A DNA stretch of 64,000 nt from Fidelibacterota bacterium (lineage in GTDB: Bacteria > Fidelibacterota > UBA8477 > JABMPR01). Below, piece by piece: positions 30,068-39,702 of the stretch (position 1 is the stretch's first letter; every line of letters starts with the position of its first letter). The notes below the pieces were generated by a model. It searched no databases and was not told the DNA's origin. It was given only the letters and a program-made list of their open reading frames with translations. A program made the position numbers and the translations under genes. The stretch spans positions 62,001 to 126,000 of the forward strand of contig JAERTJ010000142.1 in NCBI GenBank assembly GCA_016844945.1, written 5' to 3'.

Positions 30068-30430
30068 ATGCCAGAACTGATTGAATCTCCTACCATCATT
30101 GAAGCCGCAGGTAACAAGCCCAAGAAAATTGAAGAGTTTGTGGGTCTGGTTAACTCAAACACATCTGAGGTGAGCATCGCCCGGATGACGTCTCCCCAGG
30201 GGTGGGTGGAACCTGGACAGCGTCCAGAATTCACTGAAATCACATTGGTTTTAAGGGGGTTATTGCATCTTGAGTTTGAGGGAGGAAGCCTGGATGTTCA
30301 TACAGGCCAGTCAGTGATCACCTACCCAGGCGAATGGATGCAATACAGTACTCCAGAAGCTGATGGTGCTGAATACATAGCGGTTTGCCTGCCAGCTTTT
30401 TCACCTGACACCGTCCATAGGGATGAATGA
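30068..30430 (+). CDS. Cupin-domain protein
   Basis: QRPEFTEITLVLRGLLHLEFEGGSLDVHTGQSVITYPGEWMQY. Confidence 0.75.
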   Translation: MPELIESPTIIEAAGNKPKKIEEFVGLVNSNTSEVSIARMTSPQGWVEPGQRPEFTEITLVLRGLLHLEFEGGSLDVHTGQSVITYPGEWMQYSTPEADGAEYIAVCLPAFSPDTVHRDE

Positions 30431-30442
30431 TGTTCTGGTTGA

Positions 30443-32233
30443 TTAAAACGGCCAGAAAATTGGGGTAAGCACAGAGGCTAGAATCCAGAAAAGCAGGTTC
30501 AGAGGCGCTCCAGCCTTTACATAATCCATAAACTGATATTTACCGGGACCATACACCATGAGGTTGGTTTGATAACCAATAGGGGTCATAAAACTTGCTG
30601 ATGCAGCATAGCAAATCGCAAAAATCAAAGGTCGTGAATCAATTCCCATATTATCAGCTGCCGCAATGGCAATGGGGGTCAGTACGATGGCAGCAGCATT
30701 GTTCGAAACAACGGCTGTTGTCACGGCCGTGATGATATAGAGACTTGAGAGTAACGCATAGGGAGCCATCTTCTCCGGAAAAAACCTGGCCAACGAGGTC
30801 ACACTCTCACCGATCAGAGCTGCAGCACCACTGGTTTCCATGGCGGTTCCAAAAGGTATAAAAGCAGCTATAAAAATAATGACAGGCCAATTGATGGATC
30901 CATATGCTTCACGAGTGGAAATGTGCTGAGTAACCAGCAACAGAAAAGCGCCTGCCAGAGCTGCAGCTAAAATATCTACGACACCCGTTGCCGCAGAAAG
31001 CATGATGATGGGGATGACAATCACGGCCAACCAACGAATTCGTTTCTTTCGCATGTTGATTTCGTGGTGTTGCAGGATGATAAGGTCGGGGTCGTTACGC
31101 ATTTCAGCGATCTGGTCTGCCGGCATCAGCATGAGTAATGTATCTGCAAACCGCAAACGTATGTGAGCAATCTTTTGTTTTATGGTCATACCCCGCCGGC
31201 CAATTGCCAGTACAAATGCCTCATATCGCTTTCTGAAGTCCAAGTCACTCAGTGACTTTCCTGAAAGCGTGGATTCTGGACCAATTAACCCTTCCACCAG
31301 AACATTATCACCCTCTTGCAATTCTTTCTCACCCAGTTTGATATCAGAGAGCGCTAACACCTTTTCCTGTTGATGAAATTTCATGAAGTTATCAAGGGCA
31401 CCTTTGGTCAGGAGTATATCACCCTGTAATAGAGGCAGATCAGCAATATTGGATGTGATTTGCTCTCCATCTCGTATTACGCCCAATACTGTGATTTCAT
31501 ATTTCTCATTGATATGTCGATCTCGACAGGTGGACCCGATGAGGGGAGAATCTTTGTCAACACGAAACTCTGTGAGGTAGGTCGACATATGATATTTACC
31601 AACCAGCGTACTCACGGGAGCTCTTGCTGGTAGAAGTCGCGGTAAAATCAACAAGCTATAGAGGGAGCCAATAGCCAGAAAAACCAAACCCAACGGTAAA
31701 AACTCAAACATCCCAAGCGGCTTGATCCCATGTGCTTCTCCTACTGAACTAACCAGCAGGTTTGTAGAAGTGCCAATGAGGGTAATTGTGCCACCATATA
31801 TGGCGGCATAGGAAAGGGGTAATAATATTTTTGACGGAGATATGCGAAATTTTGATGCCATATGCATGGCGACAGGGATAAAAATAGCAACAGCAGCAAC
31901 ATTATTTATAAACCCTGAAAAGAGGCTGACGGTCACAAGAAAGAGCCCCATGCCCAGCCACTTCACCTTTTTTTCCATATCAAAAAAGTATTGAGCCAGA
32001 TTTTCAAGCACACCGGTTTTAACCAGTGCATGACTGAGCACAAACATGACAGCCACAGTCAGCACCGCTTTGTTGCTGAACCCTGCCACAGCCTGATCGC
32101 TATCAACATATCCCGTAAACCAGAGGATGAGAAGTAGACCGATACCCAGCACATCAATGGGAAGTGCTTCCATAACCAGAAGGACGAGAAGAACTATCAT
32201 CAGAATAAAAATCCCCAGAAGACTAAGGCTCAT
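30443..32233 (-). CDS. SLC13/DASS-type transporter with RCK (TrkA-C) domains
   Basis: FINNVAAVAIFIPVA, YGGTITLIGTSTNLLVSS, two TrkA-C-like insertions, ITAVTTAVVSNNAAAIVLTPIA. Confidence 0.9.
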   Translation of the reverse strand: MSLSLLGIFILMIVLLVLLVMEALPIDVLGIGLLLILWFTGYVDSDQAVAGFSNKAVLTVAVMFVLSHALVKTGVLENLAQYFFDMEKKVKWLGMGLFLVTVSLFSGFINNVAAVAIFIPVAMHMASKFRISPSKILLPLSYAAIYGGTITLIGTSTNLLVSSVGEAHGIKPLGMFEFLPLGLVFLAIGSLYSLLILPRLLPARAPVSTLVGKYHMSTYLTEFRVDKDSPLIGSTCRDRHINEKYEITVLGVIRDGEQITSNIADLPLLQGDILLTKGALDNFMKFHQQEKVLALSDIKLGEKELQEGDNVLVEGLIGPESTLSGKSLSDLDFRKRYEAFVLAIGRRGMTIKQKIAHIRLRFADTLLMLMPADQIAEMRNDPDLIILQHHEINMRKKRIRWLAVIVIPIIMLSAATGVVDILAAALAGAFLLLVTQHISTREAYGSINWPVIIFIAAFIPFGTAMETSGAAALIGESVTSLARFFPEKMAPYALLSSLYIITAVTTAVVSNNAAAIVLTPIAIAAADNMGIDSRPLIFAICYAASASFMTPIGYQTNLMVYGPGKYQFMDYVKAGAPLNLLFWILASVLTPIFWPF

Positions 32234-32550
32234 ATCATTCCTTTACCAGTTATTGTACGAAAGTGCTGAAACCCTCAACTGCAGGTCGTCACTCAGAAGA
32301 AATCCGACAGAATTTCTCATAATTAGCAAAAGTTATTGTGGCTAAATGAATTGAGCAAGGATAAACGGATAATCATAAGGGGTGAAATTTGGTAGGATAA
32401 TACACTTATTCTACCTCAAGGGGGTCTCTCTGGGTTGGTTTTCATTGATCCCTATCTAGTACGGAAAAGGCTTGGTGGGTTGGAGCCGTTTATTAAATTC
32501 CGCACTGTTATCAAACCGATGCGTTTCAAAATAAAATGAGGAAGTACCAC

Positions 32551-34839
32551 ATGAAGAAACTTGTTACCTTAACCCTTTTTGCACTGCTTTTAGTCGGCGG
32601 AGTCTATGCTGATAAAGTTGCCGTTGTTTCAAAAGTTCAGGGTGATGTACTCTTGCAAAAGGCTGAAGATTTTGACTATAACACCCCTGTTACCATGGGT
32701 ACCATCCTCAATAATAACGATCAAATAAAAGTAAATGATGGTTTTGCAGTGATGCTACTGCTTGATGATAAAAGTCAGGTCAAACTTCGTGAGAACACCG
32801 AAGTTGCCATCAACATGGTTGAAGACCTTGGCGGTTCTGGCTATCACGTCAGATTGGAATACGGGCAAGCCCTAACAAAATATGCTAAAGGTGCTGACTT
32901 TGAATTCCAACTACATACCCCAACCTCAGTTGCTTCCATTAAAGGAACTGAGTTTTGGACGGTGACAGACCCTGAAACTGGTGACCAGGTTATTGTGCTT
33001 GAAGGTCAGGTAGATGTGATGAATCAGCTCACAGGAATGATCAGTACCGCTGGTCCTGGAGAGACTGTCACCTCATCAACCGATGGTTATATCGAAACTG
33101 GAGAAACTCAAGAGGGAACAGTGCCTGAGGATCCAGACGATGGCGCAGAAGAAACTGAACAAGGTGCAGGCGAGGAAGAGGGTGAAGAAGAAACAACAGA
33201 AGAGGAAACTCTGGTTGAAGATACCCCTGATGAAACAGTGACAGGTGACACATCAGTTCCCCCATCTACTGTTGTCGAAACAACTCCTGAGCCTGAAGCT
33301 GAAGAAGAGGATGAAGATGAAGGTGACGGTGGTGGTCTGGCTATGGATGCCGGTTTTGGAGCCGTGACCATCGATGGACAACTCTACAACCAAATCGCCC
33401 TGCGTCCAGATATCTCAATAGGTAAGCTGGGTGTGGGTCTGGATGTGGTTATCTACATGGATCAGGATGGAAACATTCGTAAAGAAGAATGGGACGAATA
33501 TAAAGATATCATTGACAAGATTATGTATGTCCGCTGGGGTCAGCCTGGAGATCCATTCTTTGTTCGCGTTGGAACACTGGAGAATGTAGTTCTAGGTTAT
33601 GGTCTTTTCATGAATGGTTATTCAAATATGATGGAATATCCATCCATTAGAAAAACCGGTCATCATGTGGGTTTCAAGCTAGGCAATTTTGGTGTTGAGA
33701 ATGTTGTTGCTAACTATAAGGAATTCTCCTTTAGTGGTGAAAGTACAGGACTTGGTGTCATGGGTGTTCGCGGAACCTACTCACTGGGCAAGCTTACTTT
33801 TGGTAGCACACTGGTCATGGATAACAATCAATATCTTGGTCTGAAAGATGAAGATGGGGATTACATCCCAGACCTGGTAGATGATTTTCCAAACCATGCT
33901 AACTATTCAAAAGATACAGATGGTGATGGTAGACCAGATTGGCTATCTGACCCAATCGATATTGATGGTGACGGTGTCACAGATGAAGAATATGATATCG
34001 ATGGTGATGGTAAAACTGATAATTTTAGCGGGCAAAACTGGGATGACAACATCTACGAAAAACCCGACCCCTTTGATATCAGTGAAAATCCAAGCACTGT
34101 TGGTGGTATCAGTTTTGACATCGCCTACCCAATACTTAACATGGAAAAACTGAAGTTGATTCTTTATGCTGAGGCAGGTCAATATTTTGGTACAGCAGAC
34201 TCCATGTGGTTTGATGACAATGGTACCTTAAGAAAGAAAGAGGTTCTTTATGGCATGGGTGCTACAGCGCCTGGTCTCCGCGCCCAAATTTTCAATTTCT
34301 TAACTGCCACCGTAGAATTTCGAATCACACCAACTGGAAACTTCGTTTACGGTCTGTTTGATAAAAACTATGACCTAGAACGTGTTGGGTTCATCGATTA
34401 TGCTGGCGCAGGTTTAAAACCCAGGACACGATATGAGAAACTCTATGACAACTCTTCCATGATGGGTGTTTTTGGTAGTGTTGGCGCGGACATTATGGGT
34501 CTCGTGACACTGCAGGCTGGCTATCAGCACATGACCTCAGATGAGTCTGAAGTCAAAGGTATTCAGGGCAGCATCGGTATTGCTCCCAACCTGATTCCCA
34601 AGGTTGAGGCAGCAAATGCCTATATCCTACGTATGAACGTGGATGACCCCTGGGCTATCGAGAGTGAAGGTACGCTCATGGGCTACTATGTAACCATGGG
34701 TCTCGGTGGTGGAGCAACCCTCACCTGGGATTTCCGTCAGAGTTATATCGACCTGGATGGGAATGGAATCATCGATACAGATCCTGAATCTGGTGAGGTG
34801 GTAGCTCAGACAAGTATCGAAACGGGTTTTTCTTTCTAA
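32551..34839 (+). CDS. FecR-domain protein with acidic linker, calcium-binding (TSP3-like) repeats and probable outer-membrane beta-barrel
   Basis: Signal peptide; FecR-like VSKVQGDVLLQKAEDFDYNTPVTMGTILNNNDQIKV...SIKGTEFWTVTD; E/D/T-rich stretch; KDEDGDYIPDLVDDFPNHANYSKDTDGDGRPDWLSDPIDIDGDGVTDEEYDIDGDGKTDNF; ends ETGFSF. Confidence 0.8.
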   Translation: MKKLVTLTLFALLLVGGVYADKVAVVSKVQGDVLLQKAEDFDYNTPVTMGTILNNNDQIKVNDGFAVMLLLDDKSQVKLRENTEVAINMVEDLGGSGYHVRLEYGQALTKYAKGADFEFQLHTPTSVASIKGTEFWTVTDPETGDQVIVLEGQVDVMNQLTGMISTAGPGETVTSSTDGYIETGETQEGTVPEDPDDGAEETEQGAGEEEGEEETTEEETLVEDTPDETVTGDTSVPPSTVVETTPEPEAEEEDEDEGDGGGLAMDAGFGAVTIDGQLYNQIALRPDISIGKLGVGLDVVIYMDQDGNIRKEEWDEYKDIIDKIMYVRWGQPGDPFFVRVGTLENVVLGYGLFMNGYSNMMEYPSIRKTGHHVGFKLGNFGVENVVANYKEFSFSGESTGLGVMGVRGTYSLGKLTFGSTLVMDNNQYLGLKDEDGDYIPDLVDDFPNHANYSKDTDGDGRPDWLSDPIDIDGDGVTDEEYDIDGDGKTDNFSGQNWDDNIYEKPDPFDISENPSTVGGISFDIAYPILNMEKLKLILYAEAGQYFGTADSMWFDDNGTLRKKEVLYGMGATAPGLRAQIFNFLTATVEFRITPTGNFVYGLFDKNYDLERVGFIDYAGAGLKPRTRYEKLYDNSSMMGVFGSVGADIMGLVTLQAGYQHMTSDESEVKGIQGSIGIAPNLIPKVEAANAYILRMNVDDPWAIESEGTLMGYYVTMGLGGGATLTWDFRQSYIDLDGNGIIDTDPESGEVVAQTSIETGFSF

Positions 34840-34860
34840 GTCTGAAACTAACATAAGCTT

Positions 34861-34892
34861 AAAAAACGCCTCGGTTTTCCGGGGCGTTTTTA
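34861..34892 (+). terminator. Rho-independent terminator
   Basis: AAAAACGCCTCGG-tttt-CCGGGGCGTTTTTA. Confidence 0.85.
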
Positions 34893-35068
34893 TTACTGCC
34901 TCACCTTGAAAAGTGTTTGATCGCAGGTTTTTGAGACAGAGTCTCACTTGACCTTTCATTTAACGCCGAATAGCGAGCTGGATAACCCTTCATCGAAAAC
35001 ACAGCAAAAGCCTGGCGCTCAAGACTATAATAGCAAACAATGAAATTCAATGGTGAAGGATTGTAACA

Positions 35069-36310
35069 ATGGTTAAATCGATTCGTATTATGCTGGGGGT
35101 GTTTATTATTTCAACCGCCTCATACGCCCAGCCTGAAACCACAATTGAAACCACGAAGCTTTCCGAGACGCTCTATCATTTTAAAGTGACGACTTTTTAT
35201 CCCGTGAGCACACTTGCGTCAATCGGTCCAGATGGAATCCTGCTGGTAGACCCTGGTATGGAACAATCATCAGACGAGCTTTTAAAGACCCTGGCTGAGT
35301 TGAGTGACCAAAAGATTGTAAAGGTCATCAACACCCACTCTCACGATCATCATACCAGCATGAATAAAGTTTTGGGTGAAGATGTAGAAATCTTTGCACA
35401 TGCTGCCAGTTTAGAGTTTATGAGGGGTGATCTTGATGTTTTGGTTGAATGGCCAAAAACAGCGTTACCCTCCAAGACAATCAATTCAAAAACCAGTTTC
35501 ATTTTTAATGGAGAAGAGATATTACTTATTCCTGTTACAGGGGGTCATTGCGGTGATGATATCCTGGTTTACTTCCCTGAATCTAAAGTGGCGTGTACAG
35601 GTGGAGTGCTTAAGGCTGGGTCATACCCAATGGTAGATTTTGCACGAGGTGGGGATTTCAGGGGGTTTCCTGGTTTAGCCAGAGAAGCTTTAGAAATCTT
35701 TCCCGAAGATGTGACTTTTGTACAGTCCCATGGTGATAACTTCAATTACTCCAGAGCATTAAACTATGTGGAGCGGCTTGAGCAAAGTATTCCATTAATA
35801 AAAAATGCGTATTCATCAGGGCTTGATGCAGACAAAATGATCAAGGAAAATATTCTTCACAGTATTTCCACTGAAGACGAAGCTTTCCCCAATCGGAATT
35901 TCTGGATTAGAACCGTCTTTCGAGGGCTCTCTACAGAAAACAATGGGGTGAAAAAATCATTAACAGCCCCTCTTTACCGTGCCCTGCAAAGAGGCTCTGG
36001 ATCAGATGCTGTAAAAGTTTATAAAACAATTAAGAAGTATGAGGCAGAGGATTATGGCTTCAATGAAAATGTCCTCAACATGCTGGGGTACTATTTGCTT
36101 GGTAAAGACCGTTTGAATGATGCCATTGCAATTTTCAAGCTGAATGTTAAAGAGTATCCAAAATCCTTTAATGTCTATGACAGTCTTGGCGAAGCGTATA
36201 TGAATCGTGGCAATCTGTGGCGGGCAAAATACTATTATAAAAAATCATTACGTATCAACCCTGAAAATGAAAATGGCAGATCGATGTTAAAAAAACTCGC
36301 TAACACCTAG
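35069..36310 (+). CDS. Metallo-beta-lactamase-fold hydrolase with C-terminal TPR
   Basis: Signal peptide; VINTHSHDHHTSMNK, LIPVTGGHCGDDILVYFPESKVACTGGVL; TPR NVYDSLGEAYMNRGNLWRAKYYYKKSLRINPEN. Confidence 0.88.
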   Translation: MVKSIRIMLGVFIISTASYAQPETTIETTKLSETLYHFKVTTFYPVSTLASIGPDGILLVDPGMEQSSDELLKTLAELSDQKIVKVINTHSHDHHTSMNKVLGEDVEIFAHAASLEFMRGDLDVLVEWPKTALPSKTINSKTSFIFNGEEILLIPVTGGHCGDDILVYFPESKVACTGGVLKAGSYPMVDFARGGDFRGFPGLAREALEIFPEDVTFVQSHGDNFNYSRALNYVERLEQSIPLIKNAYSSGLDADKMIKENILHSISTEDEAFPNRNFWIRTVFRGLSTENNGVKKSLTAPLYRALQRGSGSDAVKVYKTIKKYEAEDYGFNENVLNMLGYYLLGKDRLNDAIAIFKLNVKEYPKSFNVYDSLGEAYMNRGNLWRAKYYYKKSLRINPENENGRSMLKKLANT

Positions 36311-36344
36311 CGTGCTACAAACACCACTCCGCAACACGTAACAT

Positions 36345-36377
36345 AAAAAAGACGCCTCATCCTAGAGGCGTCTTTTT
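36345..36377. terminator. Bidirectional Rho-independent terminator between convergent genes
   Basis: AAAAAAGACGCCTC-atccta-GAGGCGTCTTTTT. Confidence 0.88.
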
Positions 36378-36399
36378 ATTAACCGATTTCTGTAAAAGC

Positions 36400-37458
36400 T
36401 TAACTGGCTGAAAGAAACTTTGCTTTTTGTTCCTTGTAGTAGTTGTCTTCTGGTTGCAGCTTGATGCACTCATCCATCACAGCGACAGCTTCATCGATAC
36501 GGCCCAGTTTCCAGAGTACTTCGCCTTTTGTATCCATGATCTGGGCTTTATCCCGAGCAGCATCTTTGTCTGTGAACATCGCGATAGCTTGATTCACGCG
36601 CTCCAGGGCATTGTCCAGATTCAATTCAAGTTCTGTCATCCGCCAGGCATACCCATTGAGAAAACCAGGGCTTTCTTTTTGAACACCGGACATAAAGTCC
36701 ACATACCGACGATAGGTATCCGCTTCAGCAGCGTTATCCTTTAAACCGCGGTAAAATCTTCGCAGTGCTTCATAGGCTTTGGGGAGTACCTCTGTACTGG
36801 TTTCATTGTTAATAAAAGAGACCAGTGTCTCAGGGTCATTATTCTCATTGGCGTGATAAAGAGCCATTTTCAAAGCGGCTGTTGAGTGGATCAGGGGCTC
36901 TACTGACTCAAGAGCAAACAGCATTTCCCAATAGGTCATAGCAGCCTTTAACCCAGTAGCAGACTCAACTTTTCCTGCCAGGGACACCAATAAATCAACG
37001 TTGCCTGGCTCATCCTGTAATCGTTTGACCAGATCAGGCATGGTGTTAATCCCATTTCGAATCCTCGTCATTTCTGCCAGGTATTCTGCCGGTGGCATAT
37101 ATCCGACAATTCGGTCTATTTCGTTCCCCTCTTCATCAACAAAGATGTAAGCAGGTATTCCAGATACTCTGAATTTTTGGGCCAGTTCTTTGTTTTGGGT
37201 GGAGTCCACATTGAGGTGGTATGAGACAAAATTTTCTGATGCATATTTTATAAGTGCAGGATCAATAAATGTTTCGGCGTCCAGCCGATTACAGGAGCCT
37301 CACCATTTGGCAAAAAATTCATACCCAACGATCTTACCGTTGGTCTCTACCTGAATACTTGCATCCGTAATCCAGGGGTAGGTTGGTGCTTCCTTTTCGG
37401 CGCAGGCAAAAAGCATCAGTCCAATTATGGCACCAAACCATAGTTTGTTAGTTTTCAT
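36400..37458 (-). CDS. Thioredoxin-fold lipoprotein with TPR-like C-terminal region and in-frame UGA read as selenocysteine (Sec53, WUGSC motif); 352 aa
   Basis: ORF-track entries 37300..37485 and 36400..37209 are in the same frame. Readthrough of TGA at 37300-37302 gives ...KIVGYEFFAKW-U-GSCNRLDAETFIDPALIKYASENFVSYHLNVDSTQNKELAQKFRVSGIPAYIFVDEEGNE..., a complete Trx fold (WUxxC, cis-Pro GIPAYIFVD). Lipobox LFAC. Confidence 0.9.
37270..37293 (-). promoter_or_regulatory. Putative bacterial SECIS hairpin for the thioredoxin-like selenoprotein
   Basis: mRNA UGU-AA-UCGGC-UGGAC-GCCGA-A-ACA: 5-bp upper stem plus 3-bp lower stem, apical loop UGGAC starting 17 nt after the UGA. Confidence 0.7.
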
Positions 37459-37655
37459 GATCATCCTTTCAGTAAGTCGAATCAATTTATCGTCTTATTA
37501 AACTATTGTCATTATCAGGGGTTTGCAATGGCTCACTGTCACAAGGGGACGACTTTTCAGCCTAATGATTCAGTCGTGAACGTGTTGAGTAAACAGCCTT
37601 AACATCAAAACCAATAACCTTAATGCCTGCATGCTTCATTTTCATTCAAGTCCTG

Positions 37656-37796
37656 TTAAATTCCTTCTCCAGAACTATAGTCCTCATCTATTACTTTTAG
37701 TTCTTTTAATTTTAGCTCAAGAGCAGCAATCCGTTTTTGAGACATAATACCAAGTGCTACACCAGCCAAACCAAAAATAAAGCCAATTGTTTCCAT
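37656..37796 (-). CDS. Possible 46-aa membrane microprotein
   Basis: METIGFIFGLAGVALGIMSQKRIAALELKLKELKVIDEDYSSGEGI: one TM followed by a short coiled-coil-like stretch; not in ORF track because of length. Confidence 0.45.
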   Translation of the reverse strand: METIGFIFGLAGVALGIMSQKRIAALELKLKELKVIDEDYSSGEGI

Positions 37797-37863
37797 ATTA
37801 TTCCTTTCAGTTATCTGTGTTTCAATGAACTCCAACTAAAATTGCATCTTCTGAATGAGCTTC

Positions 37864-38202
37864 TTATAGAGTTAAAAGCTTGTCATCTGCTTGAATATAT
37901 TTAGAGAGAGTCGTTCCCATATAGTGTACATCGACACCAAACGATTTTAGGCTTGTGGTTACCTCAAATGAATCACTGCAAGCCTTACACGCCTCTACAG
38001 TCACTCCATGATTCAGCATTTCTGACACTAGCTCTTGAATCTCCTGGTCTGCAGCAACCAGTTTTGCTGAAGCGCCCCAGATAATCACGTTGATCTCATC
38101 CCACCATCCCTGGGCTTTTGCATTTACGACATACATTCCCAGCATATGAGTCACCGTGTCTTTGTTGTCTGTGGTCCAGAGGACATTGAGTCTACTCATC
38201 AT
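37864..38202 (-). CDS. DsrE/DsrF-like family protein
   Basis: MSRLNVLWTTDNKDTVTHMLGMYVVNAKAQGWWDEINVIIWGASAKLVAADQEIQELVSEMLNHGVTVEACKACSDSF. Confidence 0.75.
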   Translation of the reverse strand: MMSRLNVLWTTDNKDTVTHMLGMYVVNAKAQGWWDEINVIIWGASAKLVAADQEIQELVSEMLNHGVTVEACKACSDSFEVTTSLKSFGVDVHYMGTTLSKYIQADDKLLTL

Positions 38203-38440
38203 AGCTCCTTCTTCGCGGGTTAATTATACCCGGATTTTCTCTTTTAGGATATTGTTACCCCGTCCTTTAGGACGCTGGTAAGTCTCCTCAGCATACCTGG
38301 ACTTTAATCCAACTCTTTTGGGGCTAATGCCCAGTCTAATTTACCTGCTGGTATCCCCAGGCTAAAGCCTGCGGTAATTGATGCCAACACTATGGCTTGT
38401 CTACAACCGGGCAATAGTAAATTCATCATTTATCTCAAAC

Positions 38441-38490
38441 AAAAAAAGGCTCCGCCCCTCGAGAACCTCTGGGTGACGGAGCCTTTTAAA
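38441..38490. terminator. Stem-loop terminator downstream of the ACIII operon
   Basis: AAAAAAAGGCTCCG ... CGGAGCCTTTTAAA. Confidence 0.75.
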
Positions 38491-38506
38491 ACCAGCTAGT
38501 AAAAGT

Positions 38507-39685
38507 CTAATGAACGGTGTGATCGATAGATTTTTGAAGTTTAGGATCACCCATGGCAATGACTGGATCACTACCCATCCTGAAGAACAACCACCAGACA
38601 AAGATACCACCCATTCCCAGGAGGGTCGTGACGTGCATCCAGGATATCTGGAAATGATTATCATTGAACGTGGGGTTAACCATCCAGAAATGATCTACAA
38701 AGTGCATAAAGATGATCAGGCTTGCTAAGGAGACAATTAACACAGGAACCCGTTTGACAGCCCTGAATGCCAACATGATAAAGGGAACAATAAAATGGAA
38801 GATGATAAGAAACAGACTCACACCCTTCCAGCCATGCTCCCAACGATGGATAAACCAGAGGGTTTCTTCTGGAATATTACCATACCAGATCAGGAAGTAT
38901 TGAGAACCACCGATGTAGGCCCACCACGCCGTGAAAGCGAACAGGAATTTACCAAAATCATGGGTGTGTTCAGCAGTCACTATGTCACCTGCACCATTTC
39001 TCCGCAACATGATTGCCAACAGGGAGAGCAGTGCCAGGCCACCTAAAAAACCACCTGAGAACACATAGACACCAAATATTGTTGAAAACCAGTGTGGATC
39101 AAGACTCATAAGCCAATCAAAGGCAAAAACAGTAACGGTCAGAGCAAAAAGAACTGTGCCACCTGCAGCTTTACGGCGCATTTTTCCCAGACTTTCTGCA
39201 TCACCACCATCTTGTGCCAGAGAGAGTACACGGAGACCGCGAGCCAGCCAGGTCCAGATTACAAAGATGAGCACATTCCGGATGATAAAAAAGGTGGTGT
39301 TGAGATAAGGTGCCTTCCATTGAAGGATAGGATCGTGAGCCACGGCTTCCTCATGTGTCCAATGGAAAAGATCATGCATCCCAAAAAACAATGGAATCAT
39401 TAAAACGCCCATTATGGGAAGCGTACAAGCCAGGTTTTCTGCCACGCGTCGCATGACAACCCCCCAATAGGCACCGGTTATGTGATGAATCAGAACAAAG
39501 AAAAGGCCACCAAGACCAAGGGTTGTTAGAAAAGTAAAAGCTGTTAGATAGGCCTGGAAGAATTGTGCATGATCCATAAATGCGCCTACAACAGAAAGGA
39601 GCAGACCAACCACACCAACGATCAATGCTTTTTGAGCAAAGGATCCAGTCTCTAATAATTCGTATGTTTTGTTGTCGAATTTCAT
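38507..39685 (-). CDS. actF: Alternative complex III subunit ActF
   Basis: Multi-TM quinol:cytochrome c oxidoreductase subunit; last gene of the ACIII operon order; ATG at 39685 (MKFDNKTYELLETG) preferred. Confidence 0.85.
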   Translation of the reverse strand: MKFDNKTYELLETGSFAQKALIVGVVGLLLSVVGAFMDHAQFFQAYLTAFTFLTTLGLGGLFFVLIHHITGAYWGVVMRRVAENLACTLPIMGVLMIPLFFGMHDLFHWTHEEAVAHDPILQWKAPYLNTTFFIIRNVLIFVIWTWLARGLRVLSLAQDGGDAESLGKMRRKAAGGTVLFALTVTVFAFDWLMSLDPHWFSTIFGVYVFSGGFLGGLALLSLLAIMLRRNGAGDIVTAEHTHDFGKFLFAFTAWWAYIGGSQYFLIWYGNIPEETLWFIHRWEHGWKGVSLFLIIFHFIVPFIMLAFRAVKRVPVLIVSLASLIIFMHFVDHFWMVNPTFNDNHFQISWMHVTTLLGMGGIFVWWLFFRMGSDPVIAMGDPKLQKSIDHTVH

Positions 39686-39702
39686 AATGCGATCAAAACC
39701 TT

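Noticed and set aside
36345-36377. Possible regulatory palindrome (AAAAAAGACGCCTC...GAGGCGTCTTTTT)
   Set aside because: Its position between two convergent genes and its flanking A/T runs fit a bidirectional terminator.
37300-37485. Separate 61-aa gene ending at TGA, with 36400..37209 as another gene
   Set aside because: The Trx active site is split exactly at the UGA and the frame continues; a pseudogene is less likely because the remaining 300 aa are intact and a hairpin follows.
37555-37645. 26-codon ORF MKHAGIKVIGFDVKAVYSTRSRLNH, possible remnant of a DsrE-like gene
   Set aside because: Too short and no clear homology; could be chance.
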